The position numbers were made by a program, and so were the translations under genes. A model generated the notes under the pieces. The model ran no database searches. It was not told where the DNA came from and saw only the letters and a list, made by a program, of their open reading frames with translations. Shown one piece after another: positions 1 through 11,079 of a stretch of 64,000 nt of DNA; the stretch's first letter is position 1; each line of letters opens with the position of its first letter. Source of the DNA: Russula earlei (lineage: Eukaryota; Basidiomycota; Agaricomycetes; Russulales; Russulaceae); contig JAGFNK010000019.1 of the NCBI GenBank assembly GCA_025769875.1, positions 62,001-126,000 of the forward strand. Reading direction: 5' to 3'.

Positions 1-2483
1 TGACAAAAGACGATGTTCATTCTGCTTGTAAGTGATCAAAATTTCTTGTATTTTTCAATGGAATCAATAGTTGCTAGATCTTTTGATCAAAGTAATGGTA
101 CACATACAGTTCGAGGATATGGTAAATCAACTGCAACAGGCACCCTACGGAAGCATCTGTATACATATCACATAAAGGACTGGATTTCTGAGTGTGAGAA
201 GCTTCAGCTTACAGTTAGGGCCAAGGATGCTTTGGAGGCAATTGCAGCCTTTCAAGGCACAAATATTGTGTCTCCAACTCAGCAAAGGCCAAACTTTACT
301 CAGGATCTCTTTATTAATGCTATTGCAGAGATGATCATTGCTACTGATCAGGTGTGTTTCATGCTTATTATTTTATTTTTATCTTATTGATTATTATTGT
401 TTGTAGCCAATCAGTATTGTGGAGGCTAAGGAGTTTAGAAGTCTCCTTCTTTTACTGAGGGGTAATCTTCAAGACCAAGATATACCTCATAGAACCACAA
501 TAAGAAAGCGCATTTTAGAGCTTCAGCAGGAACAAGCAAAACATTTGTCAGATGATATGCTAGTAAGTTTATTAATTTATTGCTTATATATGACTAATTT
601 CTTTTTAGAACAAATCTATGGGAAAGATTTCTTTTACCATGGATCTTTGGACAGATTTTGATCAGAAGCCTTATATGGCTGTTACTGCACACTGGCTGGA
701 GAAGATACAGCAAAAAGTTAACCTTCGCACAGATCTTATTGGTTTTGTGCATATTCCTGGTTCTCATACTGGAGAGCGCTTGGCAGAAGTATTTCTCTTC
801 ATTTTAGATCGCCTTAAACTTGCTAGCAAGGTATGTTTTTTTTTTTTTTTAATTTAAGGTAAAACTTATTTATTTAATAGATTGGATGGATTACCATGGA
901 CAATGCATCCAATAATGATGCATTTGTATCAATTCTACAAAGGTCTTTAATATCACGTGGGATCAGCTTTTCTGGCTCTAAGCAGCGCATACGGTATGCA
1001 AGGTGTTTACTTTTATCTCAATCTAACTTTATTTTTTTGTAGTTGTTTTCCTCATATTGTTAACTTGGCTTGTAAAGCCATGTTAAACAATATGAGTGGA
1101 TTGATCTCTGATGAAGATTCTCTCAAAAAACTACGTGGTGTAATTCAAAGTGTGAGTGTTTAGGTAATATGTAAGAATACAGCTAAAAATCATTATAGAT
1201 TCGTGCCTCCTCCTTGCGACGTCATCACTTTGCTCAAATTTTAGAAGCCTTGAGCTTATCATCTCTTCAATTGATTCGTGATGTTGACTCAAGGTGGTCA
1301 TCAACTTTTTTGATGATTGAAAGAGCCTTAAAGCTCAAAGATGTAAGCCATGCATTTTATTGAATAGATATACTAACAGTTTACCACTTAGGCTATTAAC
1401 CAATATTTGAGTGAAAATGACTCAAATAATCAGCTTCAAAGTGCTGATTGGGATAAATTGTCTTGAATGAAGGAAATACTTGAGGTATGTATATTTTAGA
1501 CTTTAATTTAGATATAATATATAATATCTCTTTTTAGCTGCCTCATTCATATCAGCAACTCTTATCTGCTGAAAAATGTCCTACACTCTATGGTACCCTT
1601 CCTGCATTTGAAGGCCTTATTTCAAAACTTAAACAGCATCAAAATGAACATGAAGAGGTTGATTATATCATTGAAGATGGTATAGACAAGCTAGAGGAAT
1701 ATCAACAGGAAATTGCCAATGTTCCAGCTTATACATTATCTATCAGTCAGTAACCTTATTTTAATATAAGCTTTTCTAATTCTTTTTTAGTTCTAAACCC
1801 AAGATTCAAGTTACAGTGGTTTAGAAAGCAAGGATCTTTGGCTACAGAGACAGCAAGATTGACTCTTCTTGAAGCTGTAAGTTTTTTATTTTACTTTTTT
1901 CACATTATTTTTGTTTATGATCAAGCACTTTAGCTTGAGGATTATTATGTACATCCAGAGCAAAGTGAACAACCTCAATTTCAAGCTACTAGATTGCCAG
2001 AAAGACATCTAAGAGCCCTTGAACTGCTTGGACTTGAAGATCAGGAAGACACTGAGACACAAGACTTATCTACTGAAGTAGATAGGTATCTTGGTGTTTC
2101 ATCCAGAGGAAATGCTGATAGTATTACTTTCTGGATGGTAAGCCTTTTTTTATATCTTAGGGATCACACTTAAACAGTTGTAGGAAAATCAACATCAATT
2201 CCCTACACTATCCAAACTAGCAATGGATATACTTCCAATCCAGGCCTCCTCAGTTCCTTGTGAAAGAGTATTTTCATCCAGTAAAGAAACTATCACTGCT
2301 AGAAGGAACTCACTTAGCCCTGGCCTTATAGAGGCCCTTCAACTTTTGAAGTTTTCAACAAAGCAAGGCAGAGGCATAAGTTTCACAAAGGGCTTTGACA
2401 TGGAAGAGGAACTCACTGAGCTGGTGGGAAAAGAGCAAGGACAGCCAGTTGAAGATTTACGCACCTTTCTTCATAGTTTGTAA
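1..2483 (+). pseudogene. hAT-family transposase, intron-bearing, one in-frame stop
   Basis: The 5' end lies at or before the window start. Exons joined by short GT-AG introns (for example 351-406, 563-608, and one after 830) encode a hAT transposase. It starts with a BED-finger-like stretch (GYGKSTATGTLRKHL near 118-165). Then come the MDLWTDFD block near 640, the TMDNASNNDAF block near 890 and HIVNLACKA near 1060. The C-terminal hAT dimerisation region (SSVPCERVFSS, 2240-2290) ends in a TAA at 2481-2483. The exon starting at 1392 contains TGA at 1464-1466 where the family has a sense codon, so this copy is probably inactive. I see no terminal inverted repeats or 8-bp duplication; the left end is out of view. 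Confidence 0.85.
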
Positions 2484-2499
2484 GGTTGATGACTCAATG

Positions 2500-4050
2500 T
2501 ACTTGTGTGTGATCCTGCAGAATGTAGTGCTTTGCGCGTGGCGGTGGTGTTGTCTTGTGGCGGTGGCGGCGTGGTCAGTCTCCATTGCAGGTGGTGGCAG
2601 TGGGCGTGGACGAGGAGCAGGGGGCGTAGGCGGCGAGCGTGAGTTCGTAGATAGAGACGCAGGTGACGAGGACTCGAGAAGGAGGGCTGGAGGCGACACG
2701 GAAGGTGGCAGGGCGTGTTGCGGCGTGTCGAATGTGTCGTCGTGCCTCGTGGTGTTGCCAAACGTCGACCGCACCGTTGTTGTTGTTGTTGATCCTGTTG
2801 GTGTTGTTGTGGCGGAGGCTGAGGCGTGGTCGTTTGAGGCAACGAGGTGGCGAGAAGTCAAGGGCGTAGGTGATGGCGTCGTGGAAAGGTGTGGGTATGA
2901 CTTGCGCGTTGTTCGTGTTGTCGTCTTGCGGCGGCAGGTGGCGGGGTCGTCTCCACTGCAGGTGTCGGCAGCAGACAGTGGGCGAGAGCGCGCGAACGGA
3001 CGGGGAGGCGATGTGGGATGCGGCGCGTGGTGTGCAGCTGGTGGGGGCGTGGGCGGCTGCTTCTCCTATGACGGCGGCGGCGTGGGGGCGGCTTCTGCTC
3101 CTGTTGTGGCGTGTTGTGGCTAAGTTCGTGGCCGGGGCCTTTTTGGTCTTCTGGGGTGGTGCTGGTGGCGAGGGGTTGCGACGGTGCGGCGGTGCTGGTG
3201 TCGTGCGCAACTGAGACTGATGCGGCGGGCGCTGAGACGAAGACTGAGGGTGAGACCAAGGAGGCGGCGGCGGACAGAACTGGTGCGACGGCGAAGACGG
3301 ACGGAGCGGATGCGATGATGGGGGGCACGGTGAAGGACGGCGGGGATGGAGCGATGGCTGGGACTAGTCCCGGAACGGCGGCGGATGAGGCGACGGACGA
3401 GGCTAAGGGCGTGGTGGCAGGCTGCCTGAGCTGGGCCTGAGGCGGCGGGCGGCGGGCGGCGCTAAGTGGGTGGGCGAGGCTGAGGCTACGTCGGCGGCAG
3501 GGCGCAAGTCTGGAGCTGTAGGGCCAACAGAGGCTGTGGCTGACGAGGGCGCGGCGGCGACGGCTAGTGAGACAGGGAGCGGCAGAGGCGACGGAGGTGG
3601 CTGGCAGAACTGAGACTGGGACCGATGGCGAGACGACCGAGGCGGGCGGTGCTGGAACGCTGACGGATGAGGCTGAGACGGAGGCTGATGCGAAGTCAGC
3701 GGCTGGCACGACTGAGGCTACTGTGGCGGCGGACGAGGCGACTGACGAGACCGAGGGCGATGAGACGACTGAGGGCGTGGGAGCGGATGAGACGAAGGCG
3801 GGGGTGGCAGACGAGGTGACGACGATGGCGGATGCGGGCGATGCTGGGACGGCGGAGGCAGGTGGGGCCGAAGCAATGACGGCTGGCAAGTCGAAGATGG
3901 CGGCGGTGAACGAAGTGACGGGAACGGCGGACGAGGTGGGAACCGCAGGGACGATGGGCAAGGCAGGCGAGGCGGAGGCGATGGTGCACGACGTAGGGAC
4001 GGAGGCTGGAGCGGGCATGGGCGCAGGGTATGTGTAGTCGTCTTCGTCTT
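2500..4050. repeat. GC-rich low-complexity tract
   Basis: This stretch is built of degenerate GC-rich triplet-like units (GGCGG, GACGAGG, GCGGAGG). Long open frames exist on both strands as a by-product of that composition. The minus-strand reading gives Ala/Ser/Pro/Val-rich protein continuous with the Gag-like ORF upstream of it. Plus-strand readings give Glu/Ala/Thr-rich protein without any recognisable domain. Base composition differs sharply from the AT-richer hAT copy to the left and the gypsy element to the right. Confidence 0.7.
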
Positions 4051-4411
4051 TGTCTGCAGAGCAGAGTTGGCGTTCCCACTGAATGTCACAGGGACGCTGA
4101 GAGAATATCTTGACTAGTGTGTCGAATACTTCTCGGAAAACGACAAAGTGCCTCTGCTTTTCGTTCGTGCGCCAGGGGCCGAGACGTTGGGAGACCATCC
4201 GGCGGTCGTCCGGGTGGAGTCCGAGCCAGAATGACTCGTCGCAATCTTCGTAGGACAGGCGACGCGCACGGACAAGGGGACCGCAGATTGCCCTGAAGCT
4301 CCGGTAGTATTCGTCTATGTCCTCTCGGTCGTGCATGCGGAGTCTTGACGAGGAGGCGATAAGGTCCTCCAGATCCCACTTGAGCTTGAGGCATTCTAAC
4401 TGATTCGGCAT
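2858..4411 (-). pseudogene. Gag-like retroelement ORF with Ala/Ser/Pro-rich tail
   Basis: An ATG at 4411 opens a region (about 4411-4080) with the look of a retrotransposon Gag: EEYYR-like DIDEYYRSFRAICGPLVR, then FWLGLHPDDRRMVSQRL. This resembles the region before the zinc knuckle in basidiomycete LTR retroelements. The rest of the frame, down to 2858, is low-complexity Ala/Ser/Pro/Val. I see no zinc knuckle, protease or reverse transcriptase downstream, so this is a remnant or part of a non-autonomous element. The open frame continues upstream of 4411 through the MAP-kinase fragment to 4852, so a fused reading frame is possible. The assignment rests on pattern resemblance only. Confidence 0.45.
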
Positions 4412-4492
4412 GCTGACGGAGTGCGGCGCGCGATGTAGACGGATGGGGGGTCGACGCCGGGAGTGCGACTGGCGTGGCTGCGACTGCGGGCG

Positions 4493-4748
4493 TTCACATG
4501 TTATGCGTTTCGCAGGATCAAAGTTGAGCATCTTGGTGAGAAGATCGAGGGCGAGTGGGTTCGCATGCGGAAACATTTGCGCAAACGCCACACGTGGCCT
4601 GATGGGGAGCAAGTGGATGTAACCTTGTGCCTGTTGGTTCGGGCAATCAGTTTTAGCACAGGTAACATCGGCGCGCATCGAGTTTTTAAGACAACATACC
4701 CTAGGTGTTCCAAGGTAATGCAGGATCTGATTCAATTGATCGACATAG
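4493..4748 (-). pseudogene. captured MAP-kinase gene fragment (Slt2/Mpk1-like)
   Basis: Read on the minus strand, 4748-4700 gives YVDQLNQILHYLGTP. After an intron-like gap (4699-4631, GTATGT...CAG), 4630-4493 gives AQGYIHLLPIRPRV, FPHANPLALDLLTKML and NFDPAKRITCE. These are hallmark blocks of the C-lobe of cell-wall-integrity MAP kinases. The first exon is preceded by an acceptor-like CAG, so intron sequence was retained and the copy is genomic, not reverse-transcribed. The short segment that normally joins the two blocks (about 12 residues after LGTP) is missing. No N-lobe, activation loop or C-terminal tail is present. It lies in frame with the Gag-like ORF. Confidence 0.75.
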
Positions 4749-4852
4749 CTGTCCAAACCATTAGGCATCGTAAGAACGTAGTTTGCTGGTCCTTCCGTCA
4801 AAACTGCATTCGTGAAATTGGGTGGAGCCATCACCCCACTATTCTGTGGCAC

Positions 4853-5600
4853 GGATGTTTCTCCGTCGTTGTTGAGACCATGGCCCTTGCTGCATCAGCC
4901 ATCTTCTTCAGCCTGAGACGTGTACGACAAATGGTGCATGTGCGACGGAGCGGGCACCAGGGAGCGCACTTTAGCCACGGGGCCGTAACCAGGAAGCAGC
5001 GGGAGGTGATACATCTGGGAGAGGTGGTCAGCCCTGCGTGCACTGTGCAAGGGGGAAAGGTTGAAGGACAAGGGGTCAGCAAGGAATGTACGACATAGAG
5101 AGCCTCATCAAACGAACGATTGTGCTTGAGAAAGTTGGCAAGCAGCTTCATGCGAAAGCCATCCGCGAGCCAGTAAGCGGTGATACGGCGGCACCCAGCT
5201 CAGGCAGCGCTCTGCCTTGGTCTTGCGTTCCATGGTGCTCTTATGCTTGCGCATGTGCACGCCTGTGTCTGTCTCGTAGCCATGGATCTCGTCATCTTCG
5301 CCTTGTTCTGCAGGGAGGGGGTCTGGGGGTCGGACGGGAACTTGACGAGCTCGTCTTTGATGAGTCTTTGAGGTACGCTGGGTAGCGGCGGCTTTGAGAG
5401 CTCCAGTAGGGTTGGGGTGGGGGAGATGATTAACGGATCTTGGCAGGATGAAGGAAGGCTTGCAGCCTGCGAGAGCAAGGCGTGGTGGGGATTGGCAGAC
5501 GACTCTCCAAATCGGGCTACATACCCAAATCTGGCGAAGCAGAGTGGCAGACGACTCACACAATCGAGCAACCATATCCAAATGTGGCACTTCAAACATC
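4853..5600. other. no recognisable gene
   Basis: Several short open frames exist on both strands, but none shows a domain, a codon pattern or exon signals I can support. The segment sits between the MAP-kinase fragment and the palindromic repeat and is probably transposon debris. Confidence 0.5.
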
Positions 5601-5603
5601 CAA

Positions 5604-5745
5604 ATCTGGCAATCGAAACGGCTCGAAACGGCTCGCGCTGTTTCGAGCGGCTTGAAGCCGCGAGCCGTTGAACAGCTTGGCTCGGCTCAAATACAGCTCC
5701 GGCTCGGCTCGAAACCGGTTTCGAGCCGAGCCGGCGACAGCACTA
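5604..5745. repeat. palindromic GGCTCG-rich repeat
   Basis: The segment is made of repeated GGCTCG/CGAGCC and GAAACGG/CCGTTTC words. At 5699-5734 there is a 36-bp perfect palindrome centred on the CCGG at 5715-5718. Its right edge abuts the broken reverse-transcriptase reading frame of element D inside the YMDD motif (about 5745), so the repeat marks the breakpoint of that element. Confidence 0.8.
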
Positions 5746-6800
5746 CGTCCATGTAAATCTTGAGCCATCCTTGTGCAAGTTCTTCTTGAAATATATCGTC
5801 CATCATAGTCTGGAAGGTTGCTGGGGAATTAGTTAATCCAAAGAACATTACAGTAGGCTTGAATAGTCTGTCACTAGTTTTGAAGGCTGCTTTCCATTCA
5901 TCTCCTTTTATTTGGATGTTGTTGTAGCCCCACCTGATGTCAAATTTAGTGAAAAGTTCTTTTCCTGCTAAGGCATGGATCAGTTCTGGAATCAACGGCA
6001 GTGGATATATGTTGGGTATTGTCCATTTGTTTAAATTTCTGTAGTCTTGCACTGGTCAAAATTTGCCATCTTTCTTTTTTATAAGGAAGAATCCACTAGC
6101 ATATGGCAAGTTAGACCTTCTTATCCGTTTAAGTCATAGATTTTGTTCAAGGAATTTCCCTTGTTCTTCTTTTTCTTTTGGTGAGAGAGGATAAACTCTG
6201 CAATTGATTGTTGTGGGAGCGTCTGACTTCAGGTCAATTGCATGGTCCCATTTTCTTGGCCCAGGAAATCTTTCCAATTCTTGTTCCATAAATACTTGTC
6301 CATATTGGTGGTATTGGTGTGGGACCATCTCTTGCCAGGTCTTGGGTTTGCTCTCCATTTGTGATTCTGCTAGTTGTTGAGCTATGGTGGTTTTGTGTAT
6401 TTGAGTCTGTAACCATAGTTCATCCCCTTCTTCCCAGTCTGTTAACGCTTTAATCCATGCTGGTGTTTCTTGGTCTCCTGAAAGGGTGATTCTCCCCATG
6501 ATAGTTCCTTTAGACCAGTTTATTATTGGGTTGGTTGATTCTAGGAATGGATACCCCAGGATGATGTTGTCCCATCCTATGTCTGTGACTAAGAATTGAT
6601 GCGTGTGTCTTTGTCCTAATAGCTTCAGTTCTAAGTCAACAGCCTGAGTGATTTTTCCCAAACAATTAAGCGTTCCATCAACATTTTTAATGTTCCTGGT
6701 CGGGATTAATTTTCTGGTTCATAGGTGTAATTCTCTTGTCAATTTGGGGGATATGAAGCACTCAGTGGCTCCACTGTCTATCAGGGCCTTTTTTCGGCTT
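5745..6800 (-). pseudogene. element D protease and partial reverse transcriptase
   Basis: On the minus strand about 6800-6725 encodes an aspartic-protease core, ALIDSGATECFIS, followed by VDGTLN and IILGYPFLESTNPIINW, as in Ty3/gypsy Pol. Reverse transcriptase begins with PWDHAIDL-like WDHAIDL (about 6250) and VQDYRNLNKWTIPN (about 6050). It continues through FDIRWGYNNI and FFGLTNSPATFQTMM to IYMD, where the sequence breaks at about 5745. TGA codons stand at 6721-6719 (HL*TRK), 6136-6134 (NL*LK) and 6058-6056 (GKF*PVQDYR). In each case Arg is the expected residue at or near the site. RNase H and integrase are lost. Confidence 0.85.
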
Positions 6801-6904
6801 TGTCTGATCCAATGTAGATAGTAGTCATCACTGATATTGACTTTCTTTGAGACTTATACATGGAGTCAATACCTAAAGCTCAAGCAATCGCCGTTATGCT
6901 CAAG

Positions 6905-8595
6905 TGTCTGAAAAATCCTCTTCCTTGTTCTCATCATCTCCCATCAAGGCTTTAATAAAGGCTTCTCTATCTTTTACAGAGAGTGCCTTTGCTGTCTTTG
7001 CCAATTTGACGACCGCATCCTCCTCAATAATCTCTATAGTAGGGGATTCGGTCGTGATGGTGGCTGTGTTGGTAGCATGCATGCAAGTTATTTCTTGTTT
7101 CAGCTTTGTTGGGCAATCGCGAGCTAGGTGTCCTCTGAGAGAACAGTGGAAGCATCTTTCTTCCTCTCGGTGCTTCTGTTTCTCTGCTTCGGGGTGACTG
7201 CTTTGGAGGCAGCACCTGCACTGGTATCCATCATGTTTGGGTCGCATGGTGGAAGGCATGGATGTGCAGGTGTGGCGTTGCTTTGATTATTCCCATGGTT
7301 GGCCCAGGCTGAGTTGATAAGCCATCCCCAAGATCTATTGTTCTGGGGTTGATTGAAGTTGCACCCGCACATGCTGGAATGGTCAGATAGAATTGCATGT
7401 TTGTGCATCCAGACCCTGTGGTGCTTCTATGCTGCTGCAACCCAGTCTGTGAATGAAGTGGGGTCTTCGAGATCAAGACACAACTCGACTAGGGACCATG
7501 GGAGTCCCCACGTGAACAGCCTCATGACTGTTGGCTCGTCAACATCGAGTCCAGTGCATCTTGCTAGTAATTGGAACTCGGATACATAGTCGTCTAGGAG
7601 GCCATCTTTCATCTTTAGTTCCTTGAGTTTATCTTGAGCTTTCCCATGCTCTGCGTAGTCGGTGAACACACGATGGAATTGCTGTTGTAGTGCTTCCCAC
7701 ACTGTAAGTCCAAGTGGGATGTTAGTGGGATCACCTTGCACATCTTCAAGCCATTGGTCCATGGCTTCAAGCCATCCTTCGACTTTCGGTCCTTTCATCA
7801 AGGAGAGAAAATAAGTGCATTTTTTTATCGGATCTTTTGCGATTTTGCTGTCATGGTTCATAGACATGAACCTGTTGAACACGACTAGGAACGCATGTGT
7901 TTGTGCATGGTCGCCGTTGAAGAACTTGGGGGGGATTCCCTCAAGTTTTCCATTGTCAGATCCACGTGTGTCGTGATCGCGGTTGGTTCATCCAAAGAAG
8001 TCATCAGGGTCAGGGTTGGGACTTGGGGGTCGTATTCTGCAACCTCCAATCCTGGTGAATGAGGTGCGGATGGGTGGTTGCACCGTTCCAGATGATGCGG
8101 GTTGAGGTTGAGGGGGATCAGGGTCGGTGGTGGCGACAAAAACATTTGTTGTCGTCGTGGGTTCAAGCTCCATCGGAGCATGGGTGAGCAGAGTGGGTCC
8201 AGGTGTTGGGGCATGGCTTGGGTTCTTCGAGCCGGGGATGGGTTCTCCTGAGTTTATCAGTGTTGTGAGGTTAATACCTCTAAGGGGGCTTTGTGCAAGC
8301 TTGAAGGCCGGGCGGGCGACACGGATCATTTCCCAGGTGTTGCCACGTCTCGCAATTTCAAACCACAGGCCATAGAGGTGACTCAGGGCTACTTTGGCAC
8401 CTTTCCAGATAGCCAGTCCAGGGTACACCATCTGAGTGTATGGTGAAGAATTCGACTGCCATCGTCGAACATAGTCATGGAGGGGACATTCTTCTCTTGA
8501 TCTGGGAGCAGCTCAAATGGACATTTGAGAGCTGCTAGTCCTTCTACAGTTGGTGTGGCAAGTCCTTTATATTTCCAGTCTTGAACTGTAGTCAT
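6905..8595 (-). pseudogene. element D Gag with CCHC zinc knuckle
   Basis: The ATG at 8595 starts a Gag reading that continues, with stops and frame changes, to about 6905. The central Gag domain lies at 7882-7430 (FLSLMKGPKVEGWLEAM, VWEALQQQFHRVF, DYVSEFQLLARCTGL). The zinc knuckle CFHCSLRGHLARDCP lies near 7165-7120. The stop after VAAA at about 7430 is a TAG where CAG would keep the frame open. The Gag is followed on the same strand by the protease. Confidence 0.8.
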
Positions 8596-8669
8596 GTTTG
8601 AAGGAAATCAATATATTCTTGTGTGTGTGGTTCGGGGTCAAGGGTTCAGGAAGGGTAAGCTTGTTCTAA

Positions 8670-9161
8670 TGTCACCGACTGGGGGAGGTGTCGCTGACAA
8701 ATTGTTTCACGTGCGAGTCGTGCGCACTGAGTCAAGCGAGACAACAAGTTCTCATGAGGTTCAGGGTTCTCGGTGACAACACAGCGAAGGCTAGTGTGTA
8801 CCGCAGAGAGGAAATATAATGAAGAAGTCTTCATGTTCAAAGACTTAGAGAGATGGAAGAGTTTTCAAGACGATTGCTTGATTCCCTGCAAGCCTACAGT
8901 TCTGAAGCTGAAATCCAGTGATATTCACAAGAGAACAAGCTTAGGGCTTGTTCTCCTCTACTTGACAGGTTTATATAGACAGATACTACCTATATCAAAG
9001 GGTAGACACGAAGTAACAATGAGACAATTGAACTGGAACATGCTGGAAGGTGGTGGTACATGCGAGGCAGGTGAGTCATGAGAACGCACAAGAATCATGA
9101 GGCTTGTCCAGGTAGGCTTGTCCAGTTGCCCGTCTGGTCCAAGGTACTGGTACTTGTGACA
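8670..9161 (-). repeat. 5' LTR of element D
   Basis: This 492-bp segment is bounded by TGTCAC and GTGACA inverted ends. On the minus strand it contains a TATA-like TATATAAACC followed by the R-like segment CCCTAAGCTTGTTCT (8943-8932 region). Two nucleotides after the LTR end, 8667-8656 is a 12-nt exact complement of that R segment, which fits a self-priming primer site. No second copy is in the window, because the element is truncated. Confidence 0.65.
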
Positions 9162-9216
9162 TCTGAACTGGTCAAATGACTGCAAATCACCATGTGTAAC
9201 CAGTCACATGCAGTCC

Positions 9217-10173
9217 TGTCATGAACCATTCCCTGGAGAGGGCCCTTGAAGGACCCTTCCTTATAGGAGGAAACCCAGCCTCTATGGTGTCACCCTGTTC
9301 ACATGAGCAAAAGGGGTGAGTAGAGGTGTCCACAATATCGTGCACGCATTGTCATGCAAGCGATTCTCGGCACAATCAACATACAGCAAGCCCCACTTAA
9401 TGGCAACCCTTTTAGCAATAAAGGACAGTATTAGGGCCTTCCTAAGGACCCTTTAGGACGACTCTAGGTGCTCTACAATAGGCACTAACACAGTATCAAA
9501 GACCCAACAATGCATTATTAGACTAACTCTAATAACTATAGAACAATCTATAAGGCAATACTAAGGACCTTAATAGAAGTATTAGGGTCAACTCTAAGGA
9601 CCCTAATAGAACTATATAAGGGGCCTTATAAGATAACACTATTCCCTAAACCAAACTACAAGTCCTCAAATGACTGGCCCTAAACTAGCTAACAGAAAAT
9701 GAATCAGGTGCTTGCACGTGTACTAAAGCAGTGAACACATGGACAGTAAAAGGCTCTTACTCATCAAGAGAAGCCTTCTTACTCAGCAGCTTACTGAGCA
9801 TGACTGAGCATGCTCAGTAAGTGCACTCCGACTTCTTACTCATCACTCTATTGTGCTTGATAACAAGGTTATGACTTGTTCCCTATTTAGCAGCTCTCTT
9901 GTAGTATATAAGCGCTCAATAAAATAGCAGACAGTCCTCAGACTGTCCATTTGTTTATGGCACTCTCTATCCCTGGGATACTCCTTTAAGGACCATCCCC
10001 TTGTGACCATTCTGGCTTCTTCCCTGCATACCTGCTTGACTCTACCAGTAACTATACCTCTTTGGTATTTGCTACTGCTTTGCACTCTACTCCTTGCCCA
10101 TGCTGTCTTGGACATCTACCAACTCATCTTTGAGCTTACCCCTCGCTCTTGAACTGGATAGTTCAACAGTGAG
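9217..10173 (+). repeat. solo LTR of family A, split by element C
   Basis: This starts TGTCATGAACC and matches the LTRs at 41152-42114 and 50440-51401 over its whole length. It breaks at GTGAG (10169-10173), where element C is inserted. The last 8 bases of the LTR (TCTTAACA, for TCTTGACA) resume at 19324-19331. The LTR contains a TATA-like GTATATAAGCG near 9905 and the dyad ACTGAGCATGCTCAGT-type repeat near 9800. No family-A internal region flanks it, so it is a solo LTR. Confidence 0.9.
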
Positions 10174-11055
10174 TGTTACACCATTTTCCTTTTACGTTTA
10201 CCGCTTACCTTTTGCTATGGACTGCTTGCTTTCATATGTCCCTTTACTTACTAGTCTCATGATCTCTTACATCTTGTGATCCCTTCTGTGTTATCATGTG
10301 ATCCATACACATCCAGGTAACACTGGATTGCTGTTACTTTCCCTTTGTTTGGTTCTCTTTCCATTTATATTCACTTCTTAGTTTTGACTGTGCAATGCTG
10401 CGCACCTACTGTGCAGCACAGCTACTTGGTTCTGACTCATTCATGGCCTCCTTCCTATGACTCATACTTATCATGACTCCTACTATACTAGTAGCACAGT
10501 CAAAGCGCAGCTATTGCTGCGCTTCTCCTGTATATATAAGCTCAGTACTTTGTGACCAAAGCCCTAAGCTTGGTCTCTTGTAGAATCCAACCTACTCTTG
10601 TCCAACATATTCTCCTGCAACCCACTTCACTCTCACAAACTTAAACCACAACTACCTCTCCATTTCATCAACTCTCAACACACCATCCACCATCTACTCT
10701 TTGCCTTTCCCTTCCTTCCCTAAGAGTCTCTCTTCACTCCCCTGAGAAGAGCTCTCCTCCTTTAAGACCTACCTTCCTCTACTCTCTTTGCATTGTTCAA
10801 GGTCCCCGATGGACTTGAACGCATATAGCTAGTGGAACCAGCCCTAGTCTATCCCATTATAAACTTACCCTAGCTTCTCAACAGACCGAGTCATACTAGG
10901 AAGGGTCTATTGGCCATAACTTGCTTAGCATAAAACACTTCGACCACTGCAGGGATCCTTGCTCACTATACACAGGAACCAGCCCGTTTCTTGAACACCT
11001 CTCTATCATTGACTTGTTTTCTGCTTGTGAACTGACACAGCTAGTTACCGTGACA
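10174..11055 (+). repeat. 5' LTR of element C
   Basis: 882 bp, starting TGTTACACC and ending GTGACA, identical in length to the 3' LTR. A TATA-like TATATATAAG lies at about 10541-10550. The sequence TAAGCTTGGTCT (10565-10576) downstream of it is the exact reverse complement of 11058-11069. By my reading the two LTRs differ at about 22 positions, all transitions, with no insertions or deletions. Confidence 0.95.
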
Positions 11056-11057
11056 TC

Positions 11058-11069
11058 AGACCAAGCTTA
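11058..11069 (+). promoter_or_regulatory. self-priming primer-binding site of element C
   Basis: Two bases after the LTR end, AGACCAAGCTTA is the exact reverse complement of TAAGCTTGGTCT at 10565-10576, just downstream of the LTR TATA box. In Tf1 and related chromoviruses the 5' end of the transcript folds back onto such a site and primes reverse transcription. I see no convincing tRNA 3'-end complement here. Confidence 0.7.
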
Positions 11070-11079
11070 ACGTTTCACC

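Larger units (their letters stand above)
5745..9161 (-). mobile_element. truncated Ty3/gypsy element D
   Basis: Read from 9161 downward this is a 5' LTR (9161-8670), a putative self-priming binding site (8667-8656), gag (from ATG 8595), zinc knuckle, protease and the start of reverse transcriptase. It stops abruptly in the catalytic YMDD at about 5745, where a palindromic repeat begins. RNase H, integrase and the 3' LTR are absent. Several nonsense codons interrupt the frames, among them TGA at 6721-6719, 6136-6134 and 6058-6056. Confidence 0.8.

Noticed and set aside
2395..4037. Long plus-strand ORFs (Gly/Val- and Ala/Glu/Thr-rich)
   Set aside because: They come from low-complexity GC-rich sequence open in many frames; no domain, and the Gag-like reading is on the minus strand.
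9843..10115. Conserved 67-90 codon ORF inside family-A LTRs (also at 15970-16173 and 51063-51266)
   Set aside because: Similar in all copies only because the LTR copies are similar; it runs antisense to the LTR and has no domain.
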